From positions 263,001-327,000 of the forward strand of contig NZ_NSGE01000005.1 in the NCBI RefSeq assembly GCF_002294985.1: a DNA stretch of 64,000 nt. Reading direction: 5' to 3'. The translations under genes were made by a program, and so were the position numbers. Of the stretch, positions 52,610 through 63,690 are shown in pieces. Every line of letters starts with the position of its first letter. Positions within the stretch are counted from its first letter, which is position 1. The notes below the pieces were generated by a model. The model was not told the DNA's origin. It did not search any database and saw nothing but the letters and a program-made list of their open reading frames with translations. Source of the stretch: Mesorhizobium sp. WSM3862. GTDB lineage: Bacteria; Pseudomonadota; Alphaproteobacteria; Rhizobiales; Rhizobiaceae.

Positions 52610-53499
52610 ATGCATCGAGCCGCCTATCTGTTCCTGCTCTCCACCATGCTGCTGTGGGGCGGCAATTCCGTGGCCGGCAAGCTTGCCGTCGGCCATGTGT
52701 CGCCGATGACGTTGGTTTTCCTGCGCTGGGTGCTGGCGGCGCTGATCATGCTGCCCCTCGGCTGGCGGACGTTTCGCGAGGACTGGCCTGAACTGCGCCG
52801 GCATTGGCTGCTGATCGCCGGCCTCGGCGCCTGCGGCTTCACGATGTTCAACGTCATCTTCTACACGGCGCTGAACTACACGACCGCCATCAATGTCTCG
52901 ATCGAGCAGGCCGCCATACCGATCGTCATCATCCTTGCCAACTTCGTGCTGTTTAGGCTGCACGTGCAGCGCCTGCAGATCGTCGGCGTCGCGCTCACCA
53001 TCCTCGGCGTCGGCCTGACCGCTAGCCATGGCGACCTCGGTCAGCTGCTGAAGCTCGAGCTCAATTTCGGCGACGCCATCATGCTGGTCGCGGTCCTCTG
53101 CTACAGCCTCTATTCGGTGGGGCTGCGCCTGAAGCCGGCCGTACGCTGGCAAAGCTTCATGCTGGCTCTGTCGCTCGCCGCGCTTTTGACCTCGGTGCCG
53201 TTCTTTGTCTGGGAAGGGGCGGCGGGCCGCGTCATCGTCCCGGACGCGCGAGGATGGGCGGTCGCGTTCTACACCGCGCTCGGCGCGTCCGTCGTCTCGC
53301 AGATCTTCTACATCAAGGGCAACGAGCTGATCGGCGCCAATCGCGCCGGACTGTTCATCAATCTGGTGCCAATCTTCGCACCCTGCTTTCGGTGCTGATC
53401 GTCGGCGAGCAGTTCCAATTCTATCAGGGTCTTGCGCTTGTGCTCGTGCTCGGAGGCATCGCGCTGGCCGAATACAGCGGCAGCAGAGCCGTTCTGTAG
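52610..53499 (+). pseudogene. DMT/EamA family permease, interrupted by a 1-bp deletion
   Basis: EamA-type transporter with about ten TM segments. The first frame runs from ATG 52610 to a stop at 53398 and ends abnormally as PIFAPCFRC. A second frame resumes the family sequence as LLSVLIVGEQFQFYQGLALVLVLGGIALAEY to 53499. Adding one G at about 53378 (TTCGCACC to TTCGGCACC) restores PIFGTLLSVLIVGEQ and gives 296 residues, the usual length. So the last one or two helices are lost, or the base is a sequencing error. Substrate unknown. Confidence 0.85.
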
Positions 53500-53540
53500 G
53501 GGAAATGCCCCGCATGCCGAAGCATGCGGAACATGATCTT

Positions 53541-55142
53541 TCAGGCGGCGCCGACATCGAAGTGCAGCGGTTTGGCCGAATCGATCGATTGGTGCGCCCG
53601 CAGCTGATCGAGCACCCTTTCCGGGAAGGGGGCGTCGAGATAGAGCAGCGCGATCGCATCGCCGCCCGGCCGGTTGCGGCCGAGCTGGAAGTTGGCGATG
53701 TTGACGCCGTTCTCGCCGCAGACGGTGCCGAGCAGGCCGATGATGCCGGGCGCGTCGGCATTGGTCGTGTAGAGCATGTGCTGGCCGACCTCGGCATCGA
53801 GGTTGATGCCCTTGATCTGGATGAAGCGCGGCTTGCCGTCCGAGAAGCAGGTCCCGGCGATCGAGCGGGTCATGTGCTCGGTCTTGACGGTGAGCTTGAT
53901 ATAGCCGTCGAAGACGCCAGATTTGTCGCGCTTGACCTCGGCGACGATGATGCCGCGCTCCTTCACCATGATCGGCGCCGACACCATGTTGACGTCGGAG
54001 ACCTGCGGCCGGATCAGGCCGGCAAGAGTGGCGCTGACCAGCGCACGCGTGTTCATCGTCGCGGTCGAGCCGTCGAACAGGATCTCCACCTCCTTGATCG
54101 GATCTTCAGTGACCTGGCCGACAAAGGCGCCGAGCACCTCGGCCAGTTTGACGAAGGGTTTCAGTCGCGGCGCTTCCTCGGCGGTGATCGAGGGCATGTT
54201 GATGGCGTTGGAAACGGCGCCCTTGATCAGGTAATCGGCCATCTGCTCGGCCACTTGCAGCGCAACGTTCTCCTGCGCCTCGGTGGTCGAGGCGCCGAGA
54301 TGCGGGGTTGCCACGACATTCTGCATGCCGAACAGCGGATTGTTCTCCGCCGGCTCGGCCTCGAAAACATCGACACCGGCGCCGGCCACCTTGCCGCTCT
54401 TCAGCGCCGCGACCAGGTCGGCCTCGACGACCAGCCCGCCGCGCGCGCAATTGATGATGCGCACGCCGTCCTTCATCTTGGCGATCGCGGCCGCATCGAT
54501 GATGTTGCGCGTCTTGTCGGTCAGCGGCGTGTGCAAGGTTATGAAGTCGGCGCGCGCGAAAAGCTCGTCGAGCTCGACCTTCTCGACACCGAGTTCTTCA
54601 GCGCGGCTGTCCGACAGGAACGGATCAAAAGCCACGACATGCATCTTCAGGCCGACGCCGCGCGTCGTGACGATTGAGCCGATATTGCCGCAGCCGATCA
54701 CGCCCAGCGTCTTGCCGGTGATCTCGACGCCCATGAAGCGGTTCTTCTCCCATTTTCCCGCATGGGTCGAGGCGTTGGCCTCCGGGATTTGGCGCGCCAG
54801 CGCGAAGATCATCGCAACGGCATGCTCGGCCGTGGTGATCGAGTTGCCGAAGGGCGTGTTCATCACGATGATGCCCTTGCGGCTCGCCGCCGGAATGTCG
54901 ACGTTGTCGACGCCGATGCCGGCGCGGCCGACGACCTTGAGCCTGGTGGCGGCATTGATCAGCTTCTCGGTGACCTTGGTCGCCGAGCGGATGGCGAGGC
55001 CGTCATACTGGCCGATCACTTCGAGAAGCTTTTCCTTGTCCTTGCCGAGATCGGGCAGGTAGTCGACCTCGATGCCGCGGTCCTTGAAGATCTGCACGGC
55101 GGTGGTTGAAAGTTTATCCGAGACGAGAACGCGGGGCGCCAT
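53541..55142 (-). CDS. serA: D-3-phosphoglycerate dehydrogenase
   Basis: 533-aa long-form SerA, first enzyme of serine synthesis (3-phosphoglycerate to 3-phosphohydroxypyruvate). The Rossmann motif GVIGCGNIGSIV, the catalytic Arg (INCARGGLV), Glu and His (ATPHLGASTTEAQ) are all present, followed by the ASB domain and a C-terminal ACT domain (MLYTTNADAPGIIGLLGTVCGENGVNIANFQLGR) that may bind serine. ATG 55142 follows AAGGAGG. Downstream of serC (67 nt), so the two form an operon. Confidence 0.97.
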   Translation of the reverse strand: MAPRVLVSDKLSTTAVQIFKDRGIEVDYLPDLGKDKEKLLEVIGQYDGLAIRSATKVTEKLINAATRLKVVGRAGIGVDNVDIPAASRKGIIVMNTPFGNSITTAEHAVAMIFALARQIPEANASTHAGKWEKNRFMGVEITGKTLGVIGCGNIGSIVTTRGVGLKMHVVAFDPFLSDSRAEELGVEKVELDELFARADFITLHTPLTDKTRNIIDAAAIAKMKDGVRIINCARGGLVVEADLVAALKSGKVAGAGVDVFEAEPAENNPLFGMQNVVATPHLGASTTEAQENVALQVAEQMADYLIKGAVSNAINMPSITAEEAPRLKPFVKLAEVLGAFVGQVTEDPIKEVEILFDGSTATMNTRALVSATLAGLIRPQVSDVNMVSAPIMVKERGIIVAEVKRDKSGVFDGYIKLTVKTEHMTRSIAGTCFSDGKPRFIQIKGINLDAEVGQHMLYTTNADAPGIIGLLGTVCGENGVNIANFQLGRNRPGGDAIALLYLDAPFPERVLDQLRAHQSIDSAKPLHFDVGAA

Positions 55143-55209
55143 GGCGGCCTCCTTGAAGAATGGGATTGATCCGTTTGGGATCGGCGGCCCGAAGGCCGCC
55201 GCGAATGAC

Positions 55210-56385
55210 TCAGGCGGCCGCTTTGAGCGACGCCTTCTGCATGGCAAAGGCCCAGTCGAGCCAGGGCAGCAGTGCTTCGAGATCGGAGGTCTCGACGGTC
55301 GCGCCGCACCAGATGCGCAGGCCGGGGGGCGCATCGCGGTAGGAGCCGATGTCGTAGGCGACACCTTCCCGGTCGAGCGTCGAGACGATACCCTTGGCGA
55401 AAGCCGCCTGACCGTCGGCATCGAGCGCCGCCACGTCCGGATCGGTGAAGGACAGGCACACGGAAGTGTTCGAGCGCGTCGCCGGATCGACGGCCAGATG
55501 GCCGAGCCACGACGACCTGGCCACGAACCGGTCCAGCACCGCGGCGTTGGCGTCGGCGCGGGCGATCAGCGCTTCCAGGCCGCCGATCGACTTCGCCCAT
55601 TGAAGCGCATCGAGATAGTCCTCGACGCACAGCATCGACGGCGTGTTGATGGTCTCGCCCTTAAAGATGCCCTCGATCAGCTTGCCGCCCGAGGTCAGGC
55701 GGAAGATCTTCGGCAGCGGCCAGGCCGGCTTGTAGGTTTCCAGCCGCTCGACGGCGCGCGGGCTGAGGATCAGCATGCCGTGCGCGCCCTCGCCACCCAG
55801 CACCTTCTGCCAGGAGAAGGTGACGACGTCGAGTTTATCGAAGTCGAGCCGCTGCGCGAACGCCGCCGAGGTGGCGTCGCAGATGGTGAGACCCTTGCGG
55901 TCGGCCGGAATGAAATCGCCGTTCGGCACGCGCACGCCGGAGGTCGTGCCGTTCCAGGTGAAGACCACGTCGCGGTCGAAATCGATCTGCGTCAGATCCG
56001 GCAACACGCCGTAGCCGGCCTCGAACTTGCGCACATCGGCGAGCTTGAGCTGCTTGACGACATCGGTCACCCAACCGGAACCGAAACTTTCCCAGGCGAC
56101 CATGTCGACACCGCGCTCGCCAAGCAGTGACCACAGTGCCATCTCGACCGCGCCGGTATCGGATGCCGGCACGATGCCGATCCGGTAGCCGGCCGGGACC
56201 TTGAGGATTTCGCGCGTCAGCTCGATCGCCTGCTCGAGCTTGCCCTTGCCGATCTTGGCGCGGTGGGAGCGTCCGAGCGCAGCAGCTTTCAGCGCCTCGA
56301 CCGACCAGCCGGGGCGTTTTGCACAGGGACCTGAGGAGAAATTGGGATTTGCCGGACGGAGTCCGGGCTTGGTAAGCGTCGTCAT
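55210..56385 (-). CDS. serC: Phosphoserine transaminase
   Basis: 391-aa PLP enzyme that makes phosphoserine. The alphaproteobacterial N-terminus [15 protein letters not shown] is clear, and the Schiff-base lysine lies in [20 protein letters not shown]. The protein matches the longer rhizobial SerC type. A structured leader precedes the gene, with the ribosome site in a small hairpin loop. serA follows, making a serC-serA operon. Confidence 0.96.
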   Translation of the reverse strand: MTTLTKPGLRPANPNFSSGPCAKRPGWSVEALKAAALGRSHRAKIGKGKLEQAIELTREILKVPAGYRIGIVPASDTGAVEMALWSLLGERGVDMVAWESFGSGWVTDVVKQLKLADVRKFEAGYGVLPDLTQIDFDRDVVFTWNGTTSGVRVPNGDFIPADRKGLTICDATSAAFAQRLDFDKLDVVTFSWQKVLGGEGAHGMLILSPRAVERLETYKPAWPLPKIFRLTSGGKLIEGIFKGETINTPSMLCVEDYLDALQWAKSIGGLEALIARADANAAVLDRFVARSSWLGHLAVDPATRSNTSVCLSFTDPDVAALDADGQAAFAKGIVSTLDREGVAYDIGSYRDAPPGLRIWCGATVETSDLEALLPWLDWAFAMQKASLKAAA

Positions 56386-56480
56386 CGTGGTCTATCCTTC
56401 CAGATAGTGGCCCCTCGTTGGGGAGGGGTGGCCCACGGACGGCGATATGCTTTCAGGCTTTCGGCGTCAAGAGCAAAGTT
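56386..56480 (-). promoter_or_regulatory. Structured serC leader RNA (serC-motif-like)
   Basis: On the minus strand, a hairpin with stems GTGG/CCAC and CCCCT/AGGGG (56407-56436) is followed by CTATC-TGGAAG-GATAG (56392-56407), whose loop holds the Shine-Dalgarno GGAAGG 10 nt before the start codon. Upstream lies GAAAGCCTGAAAGCATATCG. The arrangement matches my memory of the serC RNA motif of alphaproteobacteria. Its ligand, if any, is not known to me. Confidence 0.6.
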
Positions 56481-56580
56481 TTTGTCGCTGCCGGGATATT
56501 TTCTCACGGCACCACGCGCTGGAAACGAAAAGAACGGCGGACCGCTCGATCCGCCGGCGGCAATTTCCGAGTTCTCTCGC

Positions 56581-57441
56581 TCACCAAAGATCGTAGCGCA
56601 GCCCGAGCTTGACCGTCTGATAGTCAATGCCCTTGCGGATATTGAAAGCGCCACCATCATAGGCGACGTATTTCGCCGCTGGGACGGAAAAGTATTCGTA
56701 GCCGAGATCGACCGAAACGTTCTTCGTGACCTGGTAAGAGAGCCCTGCGCCGATGGAATAGGCCAGATTGAACTTTGCCGCAGTATCGGTCTGCCCTTCA
56801 TAGCCGGCCGGATCGTCGCAGAAAAATCCGCCGGTGCCGGCGCTGTTCGTAGGAACCTCCACGCAGTCGCGCGCGCCGATGCTTCTGTAGTATTTGTTGT
56901 AGGCGAGCCCGATGCCGCCGCCGATATAGGGCGTGAGCCCGACATAGGTGCCCAGGTCTACATAGCCATTGGCCATGATGCTGTAGCCCTTGTTGGAAGC
57001 GTTGTCGGAAAGGTCGCAGGCCTGGCTGGTCGCAACGGAATTGATCGTTCCGAAACCGTCGTCCACAAGCGTGTGCCCGTCGCAGGTGGCTCCCAGTCTG
57101 TCATGGGCGGCGAATTTGTCGGTCGGCAGGATTCCACCGTTCAACTCGACCCGGAGGTAGTCGTTGACGTGATAGCCCATGCCGATGCTGCCGCTGAACA
57201 AGCTGGACTCATCGCTGAAGCTGTTGAGCGGTCCCGACGATGTTTCCTCATGCTTGAATGGATGGCTGAGAGCGTAGCCGACGTCGCCGCGGAGGTACCA
57301 GCCGGAGCCTACCTCGACCGGCTGATAGTCCGGCGCCTGGTCGACATAGATCGGCGGATCGTAGTCGGCCGACACCGCCTGTGTCGCCGGCATCAGCACG
57401 ATTGCGGCGAGCGCCAGTGCGATACGCGATTTTGATGTCAT
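56581..57441 (-). CDS. Outer-membrane beta-barrel protein (Omp25/31-like)
   Basis: 286 aa with a signal peptide (residues 1-25, ending VSA-DY). The mature protein has alternating hydrophobic strands typical of small outer-membrane barrels, with repeated YxPYIGGGIGLAY and LGYEYF motifs, and ends GLRYDLW, an aromatic C-terminal residue recognised by the BAM complex. It is like the Omp25/Omp31 or RopB group of rhizobia and Brucella. About four cysteines lie in two loops. Its promoter region has a CtrA-type TTAA-N7-TTAA. Confidence 0.87.
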   Translation of the reverse strand: MTSKSRIALALAAIVLMPATQAVSADYDPPIYVDQAPDYQPVEVGSGWYLRGDVGYALSHPFKHEETSSGPLNSFSDESSLFSGSIGMGYHVNDYLRVELNGGILPTDKFAAHDRLGATCDGHTLVDDGFGTINSVATSQACDLSDNASNKGYSIMANGYVDLGTYVGLTPYIGGGIGLAYNKYYRSIGARDCVEVPTNSAGTGGFFCDDPAGYEGQTDTAAKFNLAYSIGAGLSYQVTKNVSVDLGYEYFSVPAAKYVAYDGGAFNIRKGIDYQTVKLGLRYDLW

Positions 57442-57507
57442 GGTCCCCGGCTCCTGAGATTGGCACCAGTCGCGAACGCGAGCATAGCTGCCGTTTCAGG
57501 AGCATTG

Positions 57508-57535
57508 TTAACCATAGTGGTTAAGTGCCGGTTAA
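57508..57535 (-). promoter_or_regulatory. CtrA-type box upstream of the first omp gene
   Basis: TTAA (57521-57524), GTGCCGG, TTAA (57532-57535): an exact TTAA-N7-TTAA, 80 nt upstream of the omp start, with another TTAA at 57508-57511 spaced by 9 bp. This is the consensus of the cell-cycle regulator CtrA. Confidence 0.6.
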
Positions 57536-57596
57536 GGATAACAGGGGGTTACCGAATTGATTTCGATGCTGTTTTATCGGCCACCCACAAAAGAAA

Positions 57597-57620
57597 ATCG
57601 CCCGGCTGACGCCGGGCGAT
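57597..57620 (-). terminator. Rho-independent terminator of the second omp gene
   Basis: ATCGCCCGGC-TGAC-GCCGGGCGAT, a perfect 10-bp stem 28 nt after the stop of the omp gene at 57649. On the minus strand the stem runs into TTTCTTTTG. Confidence 0.85.
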
Positions 57621-57648
57621 CGGTAAAATTCCAGGATCTTCGAAGCGA

Positions 57649-58464
57649 CTACTTGGTGTAGATCGGCTCCGGCTCCGGCTGGTAGGCCACCGGTGTAGTG
57701 CACCCATTGTTGCCGCCGAATTGGTAGCGCAGACCGCCGCGCACCTCATGCGTGTTGATGCCGTGGTCGAACCCCGGCCCGGAACTCGTCGAATCGAACT
57801 CGAACATGCGCCCGCCCTGGATGTGAGTGAAGCGGTAGCCTGCGTCGAGGATCACCCTGTCGGTCAGGCAGTAGGAAGCGCCGGCCATGAGCGCATAGGC
57901 GAAGCGCCAGTTGGACGAACCCGGGTTGGTTTCGGTGGTGTTCGGATCGTGGACCGTGTCCCACTTGACGTGCGCGCCGCCGATGCCGGCGCCGACGTAA
58001 GGCGTGATGCCGTGATAGGTGCCGATGTCGACATAGGCATTGGCCAACAGCAGCAGCGCGCTCATCCTCGACACCTCGGTGGATGTCGTTACGAGGTCCG
58101 AGGTCTGGCCGTTGAAGTCCGACTTGAACCAATAGTCGGCCGTCAGATCGGTTCGGAAGTAATCGTTGATCTTGTAGCCGACGCCGCCGCCGAGCGAGAA
58201 ACCGCCCTTCAGCTTGCCGAAATCGAAATCGTTAGTGCCGGGCGGTGGCCCGTATGTAATGTAGTCGATGCCGCGCAAGGTCGACTTGTGGTAGTCGATG
58301 TCGCCGCGAATATACCAGCCGCCAACGTCGATCGGCTGAGCCTCGACCAGCGGCGGCGGAGCTTCCTCCACCGGCGGTGGTTCCCCCAGGTCGGCGGCGA
58401 GGGCCGGCCCGGCCACTCCCGCCAACAGCGCGGCAAACAGTGCCATTCTTGCGGTATCGAACAT
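57649..58464 (-). CDS. Outer-membrane beta-barrel protein (Omp25/31-like)
   Basis: 271 aa, a paralogue of the barrel protein at 56581. The signal peptide is residues 1-23 (ending ALA-AD); a Pro/Glu-rich stretch (LGEPPPVEEAPPPLVEAQP) precedes the first strand GGWYIRGDIDYHKST. The barrel has THGITPYVGAGIGGAH-like strands. Unlike its neighbour it does not end in an aromatic residue: the last strand GGLRYQF is followed by a 20-residue periplasmic tail (NNGCTTPVAYQPEPEPIYTK). A CtrA box lies upstream and a terminator downstream. Confidence 0.86.
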   Translation of the reverse strand: MFDTARMALFAALLAGVAGPALAADLGEPPPVEEAPPPLVEAQPIDVGGWYIRGDIDYHKSTLRGIDYITYGPPPGTNDFDFGKLKGGFSLGGGVGYKINDYFRTDLTADYWFKSDFNGQTSDLVTTSTEVSRMSALLLLANAYVDIGTYHGITPYVGAGIGGAHVKWDTVHDPNTTETNPGSSNWRFAYALMAGASYCLTDRVILDAGYRFTHIQGGRMFEFDSTSSGPGFDHGINTHEVRGGLRYQFGGNNGCTTPVAYQPEPEPIYTK

Positions 58465-58538
58465 GCTGTCACCCCTAAGAAGCCTCGGGACGACATCGCC
58501 CGAAGATGAACCTCGGCGTGGATAATGAATTGCAAAGG

Positions 58539-58566
58539 TTAAAAGCCGTTTAACCGTACCGATTAA
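58539..58566 (-). promoter_or_regulatory. CtrA-type box upstream of the second omp gene
   Basis: TTAA (58539-58542), AAGCCGT, TTAA (58550-58553): an exact TTAA-N7-TTAA, 75 nt upstream of the omp start, with a third TTAA at 58563-58566 spaced by 9 bp. The spacings mirror those before the other omp gene. Confidence 0.6.
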
Positions 58567-58624
58567 CCACGAATGCCTACAATTTTAGAGGGTATTCCGT
58601 TGTCCGGGGTGTTGTGAGCGCGCG

Positions 58625-58649
58625 AAAAAGCCCGCCTGGCGGCGGGCTT
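58625..58649 (-). terminator. Rho-independent terminator of glmM
   Basis: AAGCCCGCC-TGGC-GGCGGGCTT (stem 9 bp), 31 nt after the glmM stop. On the minus strand five T residues complete the signal. Confidence 0.85.
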
Positions 58650-58680
58650 GCAGGTGCGATCGTCCGATTTGCGGCGGCGA

Positions 58681-60033
<1,353 letters not shown>

Positions 60034-60397
60034 ACCTGCCAAAGTCCCCGTCGGTTTCAGCCGCCCGTATTGCCACAATTGGGCCGCATCCGATCATCAC
60101 GTTTCGTGATTATATATTACCATTCCTTAGAAAATCATTGTCGCGGACGGGTCAAGTGATTCGGCGGCCTGCCACGACCTCTCGTTGTAACGGGAATATA
60201 AAAGCCCGGACAACTTTTCCGCCCGACATGGTTGGAAAAACCTTATTTGCTCGAACCGAGCGCCAGCAATTTAGCACCCTGTCGGCAGGAACACACTTTG
60301 TGAGGGCATCCGCGCGGGAAGCATCTGGCGCAGCCCGAAGTTGAGAGCTATTGATTTGGTATAGAGACCATTTGGCGCAGCAAGGGAGAAAAACGCC
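60034..60397. other. Divergent region between glmM and the repeat protein
   Basis: 364 nt without a gene. AT-rich stretches (TTATATATTACC at 60109-60120) probably belong to the glmM promoter; the plus-strand gene at 60398 has GGGAG 10 nt before its ATG. No riboswitch is recognised, in particular no glmS-type element. Confidence 0.5.
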
Positions 60398-61264
60398 ATG
60401 CTTATTCATAGACTTGCAACATTGACGGGCATCGCCGTCGCAACCCTGTTCCTGGCGGCGCCGGCCAACGCCCTGACCATGGCCGAGTGCAGCACCAAGT
60501 ACAACGCAGCCAAGGACGCCGGAACGCTCAACGGCCAGACCTGGAACCAGTTCCGCAAGGCCCAGTGCGGCAGCGACGCTTCCGCCGCGACCGACACCAA
60601 GGCGGCGACCGAGACCAAGGCGGCGACCGACACCAAGGCGGCGACCGAGACCAAGGCTTCTGACACCAAGAAGGCAAAGTCGGCAGCTGCCTCGGACGAC
60701 ACAGCCAAGGGCCTGACCGCAAAGGAATGCAGCACCAAGTATCAGGCCGCGAAGGCGGCCGGCACGCTGAATGGCATGAAGTGGAACGATTTCCGCAAGG
60801 CTGAATGCGGCCCCGGCGCCACTGCCGCGGCGGCCGCCAAACCTGCCGCCAGCAAGACTTCCACCGCTGCCGCTGACGGTGGTTCGGCCAAGGGTCTGAC
60901 CATGGCCGAATGCAGCAGCAAGTACCAGGCTGCCAAGACCGCCAACAAGCTCAACGGCATGAAGTGGAACGACTTCCGCAAGGCCGAATGCGGCGCCGGC
61001 GACGACGACGACACCGTGCCGGCTCCGACCGAGGCGACTTTCACCAAGGAACCGGCAAAGCCCAGCGTGGCTGCGCCGAAGGGCGTGACCTTCCCGACCG
61101 CCATCTCGCCGAAATTCGCCAACGAGACGCCGGCCAAGGCCCGCATGCACACTTGCCTCGAGCAGTACTATGCCAACAAGGACGCCAACACGCTGAACGG
61201 CCTGCGGTGGATCCAGAAGGGCGGCGGCTTCTACAGCCTCTGCAACGCCAAGCTGAAGAGCTGA
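60398..61264 (+). CDS. Secreted protein with four Cys-containing repeats
   Basis: 288 aa, function not recognised. A signal peptide covers residues 1-25 (ending ANA). Three close repeats of about 33 residues follow the pattern ECSxKYxAAKxAGTLNGMKWNDFRKAECG (starting near residues 26, 106 and 167), and a diverged fourth forms the C-terminus (CLEQYYANKDANTLNGLRWI...LCNAKL). Each has two cysteines, likely a disulfide. Between repeats 1 and 2 is a hexapeptide array (TDTKAA/TETKAA) rich in Lys/Thr/Ala. The repeats suggest a surface or periplasmic binding protein. It stands alone on the plus strand between glmM and ftsH. Confidence 0.85.
   Translation: MLIHRLATLTGIAVATLFLAAPANALTMAECSTKYNAAKDAGTLNGQTWNQFRKAQCGSDASAATDTKAATETKAATDTKAATETKASDTKKAKSAAASDDTAKGLTAKECSTKYQAAKAAGTLNGMKWNDFRKAECGPGATAAAAAKPAASKTSTAAADGGSAKGLTMAECSSKYQAAKTANKLNGMKWNDFRKAECGAGDDDDTVPAPTEATFTKEPAKPSVAAPKGVTFPTAISPKFANETPAKARMHTCLEQYYANKDANTLNGLRWIQKGGGFYSLCNAKLKS
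60587..60657 (+). repeat. 18-bp in-frame tandem repeat
   Basis: Four copies of an 18-bp unit (GCGACCGACACCAAGGCG and the variant with GAGACC) encode alternating TDTKAA/TETKAA hexapeptides. Such coding minisatellites can change copy number by slippage without shifting the frame. Confidence 0.85.
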
Positions 61265-61292
61265 TCGCTCAGCGCTTACCTCCAAGACAAAG

Positions 61293-61324
61293 GCCCGCGC
61301 ATCGCGAGATGCGCGGGCTTTTTC
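61293..61324 (+). terminator. Rho-independent terminator after the repeat protein gene
   Basis: GCCCGCGCATC-GCGA-GATGCGCGGGC (11-bp stem) followed by five T residues, 29 nt after the stop. Confidence 0.9.
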
Positions 61325-61384
61325 GTTGGACGCGCTTAAAGAGGCATATCGGCGCCGCAAAAGAACCCCCGCCGGCGAAGCTAC

Positions 61385-61590
61385 CAATCTCCCCCTATAT
61401 GGACTGAGGACATCGCGAACAGGTGTGCGAAGACATCGCGAACAGTTTCGTGCGTTTTGCGCCGGAGGTTTGGGGTGCCATGCGAGGCCAGAAGCGTGAT
61501 GAGCCAGAAGGAAGATTGGCGCTTGCGCCGGACGCCGATCTTGCAGGTGCAGTCCGCGAGCGACTCGCCAATCGTCTGTGACCTCCCAAA
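61385..61590. mobile_element. Possible remnant of an IS end, with direct repeats
   Basis: GACATCGCGAACAG occurs at 61409-61422 and again at 61432-61445 (23-bp period). Multiple short direct repeats of this kind mark IS21-like ends. The next 140 bp contain no intact gene and differ in texture from the flanks. The identification is tentative; no transposase remnant could be proven by eye. Confidence 0.3.
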
Positions 61591-61595
61591 CAAAA

Positions 61596-61619
61596 ACGCC
61601 GCGGTCTGAGCCGCGGCGT
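61596..61619 (-). terminator. Rho-independent terminator of ftsH
   Basis: ACGCCGCGG-TCTGAG-CCGCGGCGT (9-bp stem), 31 nt after the ftsH stop; on the minus strand it is followed by TTTTG. A T-run also exists on the plus strand, so it may act in both directions. Confidence 0.8.
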
Positions 61620-61649
61620 CGTTTTTTATGTTTCGTTTTCGATCGAGCC

Positions 61650-63584
<1,935 letters not shown>

Positions 63585-63690
63585 CTATTGTCCTGTTGGC
63601 GTCCGCGCGCGGACCCACGATGATGATTGGAGGCTTGGGCCTAACATAGGGAGAGCGTCTCCCCTTGCCAAGCAGAACAGCATGCCTCGG

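Noticed and set aside
61381..61593. Short minus-strand ORF in the possible IS remnant
   Set aside because: No recognisable domain; probably a chance frame in the repeat-bearing segment.
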